Below the pieces are notes generated by a model, which did not search any database, was not told the origin of the DNA, and saw only the letters and a program-made list of their open reading frames with translations. 64,000 bases of DNA from Hymenobacter monticola. Lineage in GTDB: Bacteria; Bacteroidota; Bacteroidia; Cytophagales; Hymenobacteraceae. The stretch is from positions 112,476 to 176,475 of the forward strand of contig NZ_CP094535.1 of the NCBI RefSeq assembly GCF_022811645.1, written 5' to 3'. The position numbers were made by a program, and so were the translations under genes. Positions within the stretch are counted from its first letter, which is position 1. Each line of letters begins with the position of its first letter. Below are positions 37,895 through 45,108 of this stretch, in pieces.

Positions 37895-38182
37895 TTAAGC
37901 GGCCATCTCGGGATGGTGTGCGGGCAAGTGACTGCCGATGTAACGCACGCAGTCGCCCACGGTGTGCAGGGGCACTTCGTCGGGGATACCTAACTGAAAG
38001 CAGCGCTCCAGCTCCAGAATGATGTCCACTAGGTCAACCGTATCAAAGCCCAATTCCTGGCTCAGGTCGGTGTTCAGGCGCAGCCGCCGGAGCCGGATGC
38101 CTTTGCGGGCGTGAATAATGTGGCGCACCTGCCGGGCAAGGGCAGCCTGGGTATCAGCGGGGCGAATAGGATGGGCAACCAT
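37895..38182 (-). CDS. acyl-carrier-protein-like protein with Thr in place of the carrier Ser (copy 2)
   Basis: A 95-residue relative of the protein at 26204-26473. The shared core is LSQELGFDTVDLVDIILELERCFQLGIPDEVPLHTVGDCVRYI; both have FDTVD where a working carrier has a D-S-L motif. An N-terminal extension (MVAHPIRPADTQ) and a His-rich tail (HLPAHHPEMAA) differ from copy 1. It starts 73 bp after the MlaE-type permease gene on the same strand. The conservation of Thr in two divergent copies argues for a family property rather than a single mutation. Confidence 0.8.
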   Translation of the reverse strand: MVAHPIRPADTQAALARQVRHIIHARKGIRLRRLRLNTDLSQELGFDTVDLVDIILELERCFQLGIPDEVPLHTVGDCVRYIGSHLPAHHPEMAA

Positions 38183-38255
38183 AGCAATTGAATAAAAGAG
38201 AGAGGAAAAATTGAGTGACGTAAACCACCAGCCCGGCCCGCGCCGGCGGCGCGCT

Positions 38256-39035
38256 TTACAGCAGCAGCCGCGCCAGCCCGAAATCAGCCAGCAGAATGGC
38301 AATAATGGACTGCGTGACGGCCGCCGTGCTGCTGGCCCCCACCGCCAGGGCGCCGCCCCGGGTAGAAAAGCCGCGGAAAGCCGAGATGGCCGCAATCAGA
38401 AAGGCAAATACCACGGCCTTGATGAGCGCAACGGCCATTTCATAGGGCACGAAATGGTAGCGCAGGCCCTCGATGTAATCGTGCGCCGAGAGCTGGCCCG
38501 AAACCGTGCCCGCCAGGTAGCCGCCCAGCAAGGCCAGCCCCAGGGCCAGGCTCACCAGGAGCGGAAACCCAACTACGGCCGCCAGAATGCGGGGGAGCAC
38601 CAGGTAGCTCGTGGGGTTGATGCTCATCATTTCCAGCGCGTCAATCTGCTCGGTGATGCGCATCGTGCCCAGGCTGCCGGCGATGTTGCTGCCAACTTTG
38701 CCAGCCAGCACGATGCTCGTGACGGTGGGGGCCAGCTCCAACAGGGTCATCTCCCGCACGATGAAGCCGATGGTGGACTTGGGAAGAAAGGGAATGTTCA
38801 GGTTGTAGCTTACCTGCAGGCAGGTGACGGCCCCGATAAAAAGGGCGACGAGGCCGACGATAAAGGCCGATTCGACGCCCATGAGCACGATTTCTTCCAG
38901 GGTGCGGTGCCAGAGCACGCGCACCCGTTCCGGCCGCACCACCATATTGCCCAGAAAAAGCAGAAAGTCCCGCAAGGTGCGCAACACAGGTAGGAAAAGA
39001 AGAAAAGAGAAACGGATGGAGGGGCGTTGCGGCAT
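38256..39035 (-). CDS. MlaE/YrbE-type ABC transporter permease
   Basis: A 259-residue inner-membrane protein with five to six hydrophobic helices. The family motif is clear: FIVREMTLLELAPTVTSIVLAGKVGSNIAGSLGTMRITEQIDALEMMSINPTSYLVLPRILA. MlaE permeases move phospholipids or other lipids between membranes together with an MlaF ATPase and an MCE-domain protein, neither of which is visible in this window. The frame begins at a TTG (39059); ATG 39035 is preferred. The ACP-like gene follows. Confidence 0.92.
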   Translation of the reverse strand: MPQRPSIRFSFLLFLPVLRTLRDFLLFLGNMVVRPERVRVLWHRTLEEIVLMGVESAFIVGLVALFIGAVTCLQVSYNLNIPFLPKSTIGFIVREMTLLELAPTVTSIVLAGKVGSNIAGSLGTMRITEQIDALEMMSINPTSYLVLPRILAAVVGFPLLVSLALGLALLGGYLAGTVSGQLSAHDYIEGLRYHFVPYEMAVALIKAVVFAFLIAAISAFRGFSTRGGALAVGASSTAAVTQSIIAILLADFGLARLLL

Positions 39036-39087
39036 CGGTCCAGCAGGTTTAGCGGCCAATTCAGCGCGCCGCGGCGACAGCCCCTGG

Positions 39088-39306
39088 CTAACCCGTCAAA
39101 AAGCCGATAAAAGGGGGCCACAGAACGGACAGGGCCGCCAGTAGCACCAGGGCAGCGAAACACAGCCCGCCCATCAAATCAGCCCCGGGGCTGCTGAGCG
39201 GGTGGCCGGCGCGGAATCGCTGGCCCGGCAGATAAGTCTTCTTGCGGATGCTTTCGGGCAACACGGGCTGACCACGTAAAAACAGTTGTTTGCGCGGGAC
39301 GGCCAA
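39088..39306 (-). CDS. possible small membrane protein
   Basis: A 72-codon frame starting at TTG 39306 and ending 52 bp before the MlaE-type start. The C-terminal 30 residues (GGLCFAALVLLAALSVLWPPFIGFL) would make one membrane helix. The N-terminal half is basic and Pro-rich. The lack of an ATG and of any recognisable family makes this a weak call; an ATG inside (at MGGL) would give only the helix. Confidence 0.35.
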   Translation of the reverse strand: MAVPRKQLFLRGQPVLPESIRKKTYLPGQRFRAGHPLSSPGADLMGGLCFAALVLLAALSVLWPPFIGFLTG

Positions 39307-39633
39307 CCGGCTGGCAGTCCTGCACTACAAAGGAAATTAGCCCGTAAGCCCCGGAATGAAACAACTTAGGCGAACGCGCCAAAACAGTGCCTGACTGTAC
39401 CATAGCCCGGGTTGAGTAATCGCCGTTAATGCTCGCAAGGGCCAGAGTCCGCGTTTAGCCGCTATTTAGGGCTTCCATAACAGCCGTTCGGTTCATCGCC
39501 CAACCGGGGCTGCCGCCTCGTCGGGCAGTCGGGCCGCGGCGGTTGACGCCCTGTTTTCGGACCGGGCTAGTTAAAGCTGCCTATCCGGCAGCCCTGGTTA
39601 GTTGTCTCATCTGCTTCAGAATAAACCACCGCG
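39307..39633. other. intergenic region with a near-copy of the dispersed motif
   Basis: About 330 bp between divergent genes, with no supportable gene. Contains GGCGAACGCGCCAAAA at 39369-39384, one base different from the motif pair at 33747/33936. Confidence 0.5.
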
Positions 39634-40764
39634 TTGAAAGCATTTCTTCCCCTCTACTACCGCTACTACCTGCGCTCGGTGCTGCTGCTCTGCCTGGCCT
39701 TCATGCTGGGGCTCACGCTGCTCATCTACCTGATTCGCGGCCAATTTAATCCGTTGAACACCACGCTGGTGCTGGCTGTGGGCGGCCCCGTGGGCCTGCT
39801 GGTGGGCGTGCTGGAAGTGTACGTGTTTCCGCGCCTGCTCACCAACCGGCCCCTGTGGCTCCGGATTCTGCTCACGACCAGCCTGCACTTGCTGGTTTTT
39901 GGCGTGCTGCTGTGGCTGGGCCAGCACCTGATTCAGACGCTGCGCAGCCTGGTGGCGCTGGATTTTCCGACGGCCCGCGCCCTCGACCACGAGCTGGTGC
40001 AGCTGGGGTTGCTGCCGTCGAAATCGCCCGACGCCCCGGATTCGTCGCTGACGCGGCTCCTGATTATCTACGGCTTGTTGTCGCTGGGGCTGACGACGCT
40101 TTACCAGGTGGGCCGCAAAATGGGCCTGCGCTCGTTATCGCGCGTGGTCCTGGGGCAGTACAACCAGCCGGAAGAGGAGAAGCGCATCTTCCTTTTTGCC
40201 GACATCAAGGACTCGACCGTACTGGCCGAGCAGCTGGGCAATACCCGCTACAGCGCCCTCATCCGGGACTTCTTTGGCGATGTCGGCCTACCCATTGCCG
40301 CTACCCAGGGCGAAGTGTACCAGTACGTGGGCGATGAAGTGGTGGTGACCTGGAAGTGGCCGGCGGGCTTGCAGCAGGGCAACTGCCTGCGCTGTTTTTT
40401 CGACATGCAGGCCGCCATCGACCGGCGCCGGCCCTACTACCTGCGGACGTACGGCGTGGTGCCCGCCTTCAAGGCCGGGGTGCACGGCGGACTGGTGGTG
40501 GCCACGCAGGTGGGCGACATCAAAACCGAACTTGTGTTTCACGGCGACGTGCTCAACACCACGGCCCGGATTCAGGCGCAGTGCAATGCCCTCGGGAGCA
40601 TCTTCCTCGTATCGAGCGCCATTCTGGAGGCGCTCCCGCCGGGGTTGCCGTACCAGTTGCGGCCGCTGGGTGCGTTCACCCTGCGGGGGAAGCAGCAGGC
40701 CGTGGAAATTGTTGATGTGCAGCAGCCCTCGCTGGAGGTGGCGCGTTCCGCTTCCAACAGCTAA
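39634..40764 (+). CDS. membrane class III adenylate/guanylate cyclase
   Basis: A 376-residue protein with four N-terminal membrane helices (about residues 13-32, 43-62, 72-92 and 133-150) and a C-terminal cyclase catalytic domain. The metal-binding Asp190 is in FLFADIKDSTVLAEQLGN, Asp234 in YQYVGDEVVVTW, and the transition-state Asn308/Arg312 in GDVLNTTARIQAQC, so the site looks complete. The product (cAMP or cGMP) is not decided by sight. No ATG is available near the N-terminus: the frame begins with TTG at 39634, giving MKAFLPLYYRYYLRSVLLLC, and the next Met is inside the first helix. TTG is therefore the likely start. Four-helix cyclases of this type are common in Bacteroidota. Confidence 0.88.
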   Translation: MKAFLPLYYRYYLRSVLLLCLAFMLGLTLLIYLIRGQFNPLNTTLVLAVGGPVGLLVGVLEVYVFPRLLTNRPLWLRILLTTSLHLLVFGVLLWLGQHLIQTLRSLVALDFPTARALDHELVQLGLLPSKSPDAPDSSLTRLLIIYGLLSLGLTTLYQVGRKMGLRSLSRVVLGQYNQPEEEKRIFLFADIKDSTVLAEQLGNTRYSALIRDFFGDVGLPIAATQGEVYQYVGDEVVVTWKWPAGLQQGNCLRCFFDMQAAIDRRRPYYLRTYGVVPAFKAGVHGGLVVATQVGDIKTELVFHGDVLNTTARIQAQCNALGSIFLVSSAILEALPPGLPYQLRPLGAFTLRGKQQAVEIVDVQQPSLEVARSASNS

Positions 40765-40803
40765 GCACCGCATCAGCGGATAAGTCCAGGCTGGGCTACC
40801 GGG

Positions 40804-40905
40804 TTATTGCTGCTCGGCAAAGCTTGGCGCCAGTACCGCCGGTGGCTTGCGGCTAGTCTTCACTGAGCAGTCTGAGCAACGCATCAGCAGCACTTCCGCA
40901 ATAAA
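40804..40905 (-). pseudogene. C-terminal part of a small gene split by the compound transposon
   Basis: Read on the minus strand from the transposon end, 33 codons are open (FIAEVLLMRCSDC...) and end at TAA (40804-40806). They are in the same frame as the open N-terminal piece at 54447-54623. Joining both through one copy of AATAAA gives a continuous 91-residue frame. The protein is unrecognised, and whether it was ever a true gene is uncertain; the frame continuity supports the insertion model. Confidence 0.5.
40900..40905. repeat. left copy of 6-bp direct repeat AATAAA flanking the compound transposon
   Basis: Abuts the left 38-bp terminal repeat (40906). The same hexamer abuts the right terminal repeat at 54447-54452. 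Tn3-family elements usually duplicate 5 bp, so 6 is slightly unusual. Confidence 0.65.
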
Positions 40906-40943
40906 GGGTGTTGTTAAACAAATAGGGCAAAACCTCCGACTCG
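40906..40943. repeat. 38-bp terminal inverted repeat, left end of miniature element
   Basis: Begins GGGTGTTGTTAAACAAATAG and ends CCTCCGACTCG. Differs from the intact element's right repeat by one base in the GGGCAAAA section. Confidence 0.85.
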
Positions 40944-40946
40944 GCC

Positions 40947-41140
40947 TTACGTCGGTTTACTTGACGACTGCCAAGTAGCAATCAGGTGCATGTCAAACGA
41001 GGCTTCGGCCAGCAGTGGCTGGTGGAGATGTCGCACTCGCTGTACAGGTTCAAGTGGTGGTAGGAAAGCACGGCAAAGGGCGAAATTGTGCCCAGCGTGG
41101 CAATTTGCTGCTCGGGCGGCGGCTAGGCCAGGTGCTAGGA
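40947..41140 (-). pseudogene. 3' remnant of Tn3-family transposase gene
   Basis: On the minus strand it encodes a degraded version of the C-terminus of the intact transposase: LLAEASFDMHLIATWQSSSKPT against LPAEAPFDMDLIAAWQPPSKPA. Several codons upstream are altered, including in-frame stops (TAG at about 41125). It stops abruptly at the deletion junction near 41140. Confidence 0.82.
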
Positions 41141-41286
41141 GCAAGCCCAAAGGCGGGGTGCAGCCGTTGATGTACGACGCCGACCGCGAGCACATTCCGC
41201 ACCGGCACGCGCTGAGTGTGCCGCTGGCCACCATTGTGGCAATGCACCTGAAGTACGGCAAGTACCTCTCGCTGAAAAACTACTAG

Positions 41287-42138
41287 AGCGTGTTAATGAC
41301 TAATTGAAGAAATTCGGGGATGAAAAAGCCCCATTCTGGTTATCCGAGCGATGTAAGCGACGAAGAGTGGGCGTTTGCCGCGCCCTATCTGACGTTGATG
41401 AATGAAGCGGCCCCGCAACGGGAACACCCGCTGCGGAGCTTGTTCAATGCCGTGCGTTATTTGGCCCGCACCGGGGTGCCGTGGCGTTACCTGCCGGGCG
41501 ATTTTCCGGCCTGGCCGGCGGTCTGCCAGCAGTTGCGGCACTGGCTGGACGCCCGCTGTTTCGAAACGATGGTCGACGAGTTGCGCCACCTGCTGCGCAC
41601 GGCCCAGGGCCGTCCGGCTGAGCCCTCGGCCGTCTTGCTCGGCAGCCACACGCTGCAAAGCACCCCAGAAAGTGGCCACCGAGCGGGCTATGACGGCGCC
41701 AAGCGGCGCAAGGGCAGCAAGGTGCACATCGCCGTGGACACGCTCGGGCACTTGCTGGCGGCGCTGGTCACGCCGGCCAACGAACAAGACCGTGCCCAGG
41801 TGGCGGCCCTGGCCGAAGAGGTACAGGCCATTACGGGGCAATCGGTCGCCCTGGCCTACGTCGACCAAGGCTACACGGGGCAGGAGCCCGCGCAGGCCGC
41901 AGCGGAGCAGGGCATTGCCCTGCACGTGGTGAAATTACCCGCCGCCAAGCGGGGCTTTGTGTTGCGGCCCAAGCGCTGGGTCGTGGAGCGCTCCTTCGCC
42001 TGGGCCGCGCGGTTCCGACGATTGGCCCGGGACTATGAACGCCTCACCACGACCTTGGAAGGCATGCACTACCTCTTCTTTGCCTGCTTAATGCTCGTCA
42101 AAGCAAATCGTAGTAACCTGCTAAGTCATTAACACGCT
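41287..42138 (+). mobile_element. IS5-family insertion sequence (IS427-like)
   Basis: About 852 bp with inverted ends AGCGTGTTAATGACT / AGTCATTAACACGCT, flanked by CTAG at 41283-41286 and 42139-42142. Because CTAG is palindromic the exact boundary is ambiguous by two bases, with TA as an alternative duplication. One transposase gene fills it. Inserted into the resolvase remnant of the miniature Tn3 element. Confidence 0.85.
41320..42132 (+). CDS. IS5-family transposase with first catalytic Asp changed to Gly
   Basis: A 270-residue DDE transposase. Residues 1-95 form the DUF4096-like N-terminal region (YPSDVSDEEWAFAAPYL, RTGVPWRYLPGDFPAW). The catalytic core retains YDGAKRRKGSKVHIAVDTLGH, Asp182 in AYVDQGYTG and Glu223 in RWVVERSFAWAARFRRLARDYE. 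The expected first catalytic Asp, normally in an I/L-D-S-R-T-L-Q-S motif, is Gly108 (LLGSHTLQS; codon GGC at 41641-41643, one transition from GAC). The protein is otherwise full length and in a single frame, so this copy is probably catalytically dead but recently mutated. Confidence 0.88.
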   Translation: MKKPHSGYPSDVSDEEWAFAAPYLTLMNEAAPQREHPLRSLFNAVRYLARTGVPWRYLPGDFPAWPAVCQQLRHWLDARCFETMVDELRHLLRTAQGRPAEPSAVLLGSHTLQSTPESGHRAGYDGAKRRKGSKVHIAVDTLGHLLAALVTPANEQDRAQVAALAEEVQAITGQSVALAYVDQGYTGQEPAQAAAEQGIALHVVKLPAAKRGFVLRPKRWVVERSFAWAARFRRLARDYERLTTTLEGMHYLFFACLMLVKANRSNLLSH

Positions 42139-42189
42139 CTAGGCTAAAATGCAGCGCCAGCCGAACCAGAACGCGTCTGCGTAAGGGGG

Positions 42190-42227
42190 CGAGTCGGAGG
42201 TTTTACCCTATTTATCTAACTGTGTCT
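42190..42227. repeat. right terminal repeat of miniature element (degraded)
   Basis: CGAGTCGGAGGTTTTACCCTATTT matches the intact element's right repeat exactly; the distal 14 bases (ATCTAACTGTGTCT) have diverged from GTTTAACAACACCC. The degraded end may no longer be a transposase substrate. Confidence 0.75.
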
Positions 42228-42651
42228 TTCGTTGAAAGGCAGCCGATTAGGGAACGAAGTCACCCTATAGCCGATTTTTTTTAGAAATAGATAAAAAAAT
42301 TTGCTTTATTCTCTTGTTATTCGTTTGTTTACAACAGCTTCTACCTATTAACAAGGTTTTCACCTTGCCTGGGGCCGTGGAACCCCTCCTTCACCCTTGC
42401 TGCAGCCTTGTGCTGTGCGCGTAATCGAAATACCTGATTCATCAGGGCAGTTTCAGTTCGCACTGGTGGCACCTGCCGGCATCCGGCCCAAGCCATATCT
42501 ACCCTTTATGCGTCCAGCAGGAGTCTTTCCTTAAGATTTCTCACCCTTTTTTCTGGTTCAAATAGGTGGCTACCTATCACCCGTCGCAGTAATGCGCTGG
42601 GAAGAGGCTTGCCTATATTCCTGATGCTTCTATTTCATAGTTCTCCGCGTT
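42228..42651. other. A+T-rich leader region upstream of the peptide cassette
   Basis: About 420 bp without a supportable gene. Poly-A/T tracts around 42272-42330 contrast with the GC-rich chromosome and probably contain the promoter for the VKOR-fusion gene. I do not see a convincing match to the Bacteroidota -33/-7 promoter consensus. Confidence 0.5.
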
Positions 42652-44277
42652 ATGAACCTGAATGTCTCTCAGAAAAACGCCTTGCACGGCCTCGAAATGT
42701 TGCTTCGCTTGAGCAAGGTGCCGGTTACCCGAGCCACGTTACAGGAAAAGCTGTGGGAGCACCCGGATTTCCCGAGTCTGACCTCCCTGAGCGACACGCT
42801 GGATGAATTGAAAGTAGATAATGTTGCCGCGCACCTGACCCTAGACCAGTTGCCTGAAATCCCGTTGCCGGCGCTGGTCTACCTCGGCAGCGAAGGCGGT
42901 TTCTTTGCTCCCGTGCGTGCCACGGCGGCTAATGCCGTAGAATGGTGGCACCACAAGCGAGGGTGGCAAACGGAAACCCTAGCCCGCTTCAATCAGCAGT
43001 GGAACGGCGTAGCGCTGCTAATTGAGCCTACGGAACGGTCGGGGGAGGCCAACTATGAACAAAGCCGAAAAAAACAGTTGATTGAAAGCCTGCGCCTGCC
43101 CTTCGTCGCGCTTAGCTTACTGGTTTGCTTGGGCGTGTGGATAAGTGGCTTCCAGGGTGTTCCGGCCGGGACATCGCTGTATTGCTTGCTATTACTGTTA
43201 AAACTGTCGGGCCTGTCGGTCAGCAGTCTGCTGGTTTGGTACAGCTTGGATGCGGATAATCCTTTCCTGCGCAGCATCTGCCAACTAAACGCCCGCACCA
43301 GTTGCAGCAATGTGTTGACTACCTCCGCAGCCAAGCTATTTGGCTGGCTCAGTTGGGCGGAAGTCGGGCTATTTTACTTCGGCGGCGGGCTACTGGCCCT
43401 GTTACTCTTTCAAAAAAACACGGCCGTCTTGTACCCGATACTATTCGGGCTGACCGTTGTGGCGCTACCCTATACGTTTTGGTCGGTTTATTATCAACAG
43501 TACCGCGCCCGGCAGTGGTGCGTGTTGTGCCTGACGGTACAGGGCCTACTGTGGTTAGAATTTGGGGCCCTGCTATATTTCCAGCGCCGCCTGTACTGGC
43601 CGGTGGACTTCGGTTTTACCGAAATAAGCCGCTTGCTCGCAGGCTTTCTGTTGCTGCCGGCTATGTGGGTCCTGCTGAAGCCCGTCTGTAGCCAAGCCCT
43701 GCGCACCGATGACTTGCAGCGCAGTCTACAAAAAATCAAGTTCGACCCCAACTACCTAGAATCATTAGGCCGGCGGGCGCAGCCACTACCGCACATTTTC
43801 ACGGGAATGCAAGTGCTCACGCTGGGAAATCCAGAAGCTTCCGATACCCTTACAGTCATCACCAATCCGACTTGTTCGCTGTGTTCACGGGCGCACCTAG
43901 AATTAGAAACGTTAATGACTGAACAGGAAGATTTGAAATGCCAGATTATCCTAGTGGCCACGAACCGACCCGGTGATGCAGGAACATTTGTGGCCCACCG
44001 GATTCTAAGTCAATCCATTGAGGGAGCGCTAACAGCCTTACACGATTGGTACACGACACCACGCGTGGAAAGCTGGCTTAAAATGATTCCACAAGGTGAA
44101 GCAACAGAAGAGGGAATGGCACAACTTGGCCTGCATCGGCAATGGTGCAAGTTAGCCGGGGTGAGTGCAACGCCCACTATATTTTTTAATGGGATTGAGA
44201 TTCCGCGATACTACACAATTTCGGAGTCCAAACAATTGCTAAAATTTCTTAAAGATAGAGTTGGCCAGCTCTCTTAA
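42652..44277 (+). CDS. VKOR-thioredoxin fusion with N-terminal degenerate C39 domain
   Basis: A 541-residue membrane protein with three parts. Residues 1-135 resemble the C39 peptidase fold (HPDFPSLTSLSDTLDELKVDN, then GFFAPV and WNGVALLIEP), but the catalytic Cys and His are absent, so it probably only binds the leader. Residues about 140-340 form a vitamin K epoxide reductase domain with five hydrophobic helices, loop cysteines Cys210 and Cys218, and redox pair Cys290-V-L-Cys293. Residues about 375-541 form a DsbA/thioredoxin-like domain with Cys408-S-L-Cys411 and cis-Pro in SATPTIFF. The set is what is needed to form and pass on disulfides. It lies about 200 bp upstream of a six-cysteine peptide gene, its likely client. 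Confidence 0.85.
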   Translation: MNLNVSQKNALHGLEMLLRLSKVPVTRATLQEKLWEHPDFPSLTSLSDTLDELKVDNVAAHLTLDQLPEIPLPALVYLGSEGGFFAPVRATAANAVEWWHHKRGWQTETLARFNQQWNGVALLIEPTERSGEANYEQSRKKQLIESLRLPFVALSLLVCLGVWISGFQGVPAGTSLYCLLLLLKLSGLSVSSLLVWYSLDADNPFLRSICQLNARTSCSNVLTTSAAKLFGWLSWAEVGLFYFGGGLLALLLFQKNTAVLYPILFGLTVVALPYTFWSVYYQQYRARQWCVLCLTVQGLLWLEFGALLYFQRRLYWPVDFGFTEISRLLAGFLLLPAMWVLLKPVCSQALRTDDLQRSLQKIKFDPNYLESLGRRAQPLPHIFTGMQVLTLGNPEASDTLTVITNPTCSLCSRAHLELETLMTEQEDLKCQIILVATNRPGDAGTFVAHRILSQSIEGALTALHDWYTTPRVESWLKMIPQGEATEEGMAQLGLHRQWCKLAGVSATPTIFFNGIEIPRYYTISESKQLLKFLKDRVGQLS

Positions 44278-44473
44278 TTCCCTTTCACCTTTTAAACAGT
44301 TTTCATTATGAGAAACTGCTTTTATTCCGATGCCTAGTAGGCGTTGTGGTGCTGGTTCGCAAAGTACTGATACCAAGCAGTACATTTCAAGCCAGCGTTT
44401 CGCTTTGCGAAAACAGCCTTATCGGCGTTTCCAATGCGCAGGAGTCAATTTCAAACCTTAATCAAACAACACA
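44278..44473. other. short intergenic region before the peptide gene
   Basis: About 195 bp. It contains an 8-codon frame from ATG 44308 (ending TAG), too short to support. Presumably it carries a promoter for the peptide gene. Confidence 0.4.
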
Positions 44474-44725
44474 ATGAAAACTTCCCTAAAAAGCTTTTGC
44501 AACGGCAGCAACATCAGTTTGCTCTCCAGAGAAGAACAGCGTCAAGTTAAAGGTGGTCTAATAATGTGTACTACAACTTACGCTGATGATTCAGGGTCCC
44601 ATTATATCTCCGGGTCCTGCGGCGGTAGCAGTGCTGCTCAGTGCCAGCAATATGCTGAGAGTTCTTATGGTGGTATGTGTGACTCAGACCCCTCTTGCAT
44701 TTATACTTCTACTACGTGTCGTTAG
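44474..44725 (+). CDS. double-glycine leader peptide with six-cysteine core (bacteriocin/natural-product precursor)
   Basis: An 83-residue precursor. Residues 1-28 form a leader ending LLSREEQRQVKGG, matching the Bacteroidota GG-leader pattern (Leu-Ser, acidic pair, Val-x-Gly-Gly). Cleavage after Gly28 would release a 55-residue core starting LIMCTTTYADD. The core has six Cys (32, 49, 57, 69, 75, 82), rich Ser/Gly/Tyr and almost no Lys, so three disulfides are likely; Cys9 lies in the leader. Neighbours supply a disulfide-forming VKOR fusion upstream and a C39 peptidase/exporter downstream, the enzyme that removes such leaders. The core is unlike any family I recognise; antibacterial or signalling roles are both open. 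Confidence 0.88.
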   Translation: MKTSLKSFCNGSNISLLSREEQRQVKGGLIMCTTTYADDSGSHYISGSCGGSSAAQCQQYAESSYGGMCDSDPSCIYTSTTCR

Positions 44726-44738
44726 TCCTAAAAGTATA

Positions 44739-44756
44739 GCACTACTTATGTAGTGC
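44739..44756 (+). other. small hairpin just after the peptide gene
   Basis: GCACTAC, TTAT, GTAGTGC: a perfect 7-bp stem 13 bp past the stop codon, with no T-run. May stabilise the peptide mRNA 3' end. Confidence 0.35.
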
Positions 44757-44877
44757 CACTTACTGTTGGTACTGACTGAACATAGCGGCATTGTACTTAG
44801 TAGAATGTTAATCCCTTGGCCGCCGATAAGTCGACCAATATTACATTTTATAAGGTTGCCAATGTGTCAATCCTTAT

Positions 44878-44927
44878 TAAGAAAACAATACTAGCATTGT
44901 GTTTAATGCTAGTATTGTTTTCTTAAT
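44878..44927. terminator. perfect 22-bp-stem bidirectional terminator
   Basis: TTAAGAAAACAATACTAGCATT and its exact complement around a GTGTTT loop, giving an A-rich left and T-rich right side. It separates the peptide gene from the thioredoxin and exporter genes, so precursor and machinery are probably transcribed separately. A second short inverted repeat (TGATAAA/TTTATCA, 44932-44950) follows. Confidence 0.85.
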
Positions 44928-45108
44928 TATTGATAAATAATAGTTTATCATTATTATACTTGTGTAAGTTACGTAATTAGCGCTACGCACCGCTTGTATT
45001 TCAGCTTAAGAAAAAATCTTTACTTAAAGAAACCTTTTTTTCAGCGCATGGGGGTGGGTAGTACGTGGCATAAGATATAACTGAAGATAATTCAAACTTC
45101 CCTTGCCC

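Larger units (their letters stand above)
41141..42184 (+). pseudogene. 3' remnant of Tn3-family resolvase gene, split by the IS5-family element
   Basis: Codes for SKPKGGVQPLMYDADREH... LATIVAMHLKYGKYLSLKNY before the IS and KMQRQPNQNASA after it, closely matching the C-terminus of the intact resolvase (50537-51175). A TAG replaces the Leu codon at the insertion point, so the gene was already damaged or was altered by the insertion. The N-terminal catalytic domain is missing. Confidence 0.82.
40906..42227 (-). mobile_element. miniature Tn3-derived element (internal deletion), interrupted by an IS5-family IS
   Basis: Terminal repeats at 40906-40943 and 42190-42227 bracket a tnpA 3' end (minus) fused directly to a tnpR 3' end (plus). 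Both match the intact element at 50494-54446 with scattered substitutions. Without the IS the element is about 466 bp, the scale of known Tn3-derived miniature elements. Both parental genes contain GTGCTGGG at the junction, so a short-homology deletion is likely. Confidence 0.8.

Noticed and set aside
44308-44334. Eight-codon frame before the peptide gene as a second precursor or leader peptide
   Set aside because: Too short, with no leader motif or conserved context.
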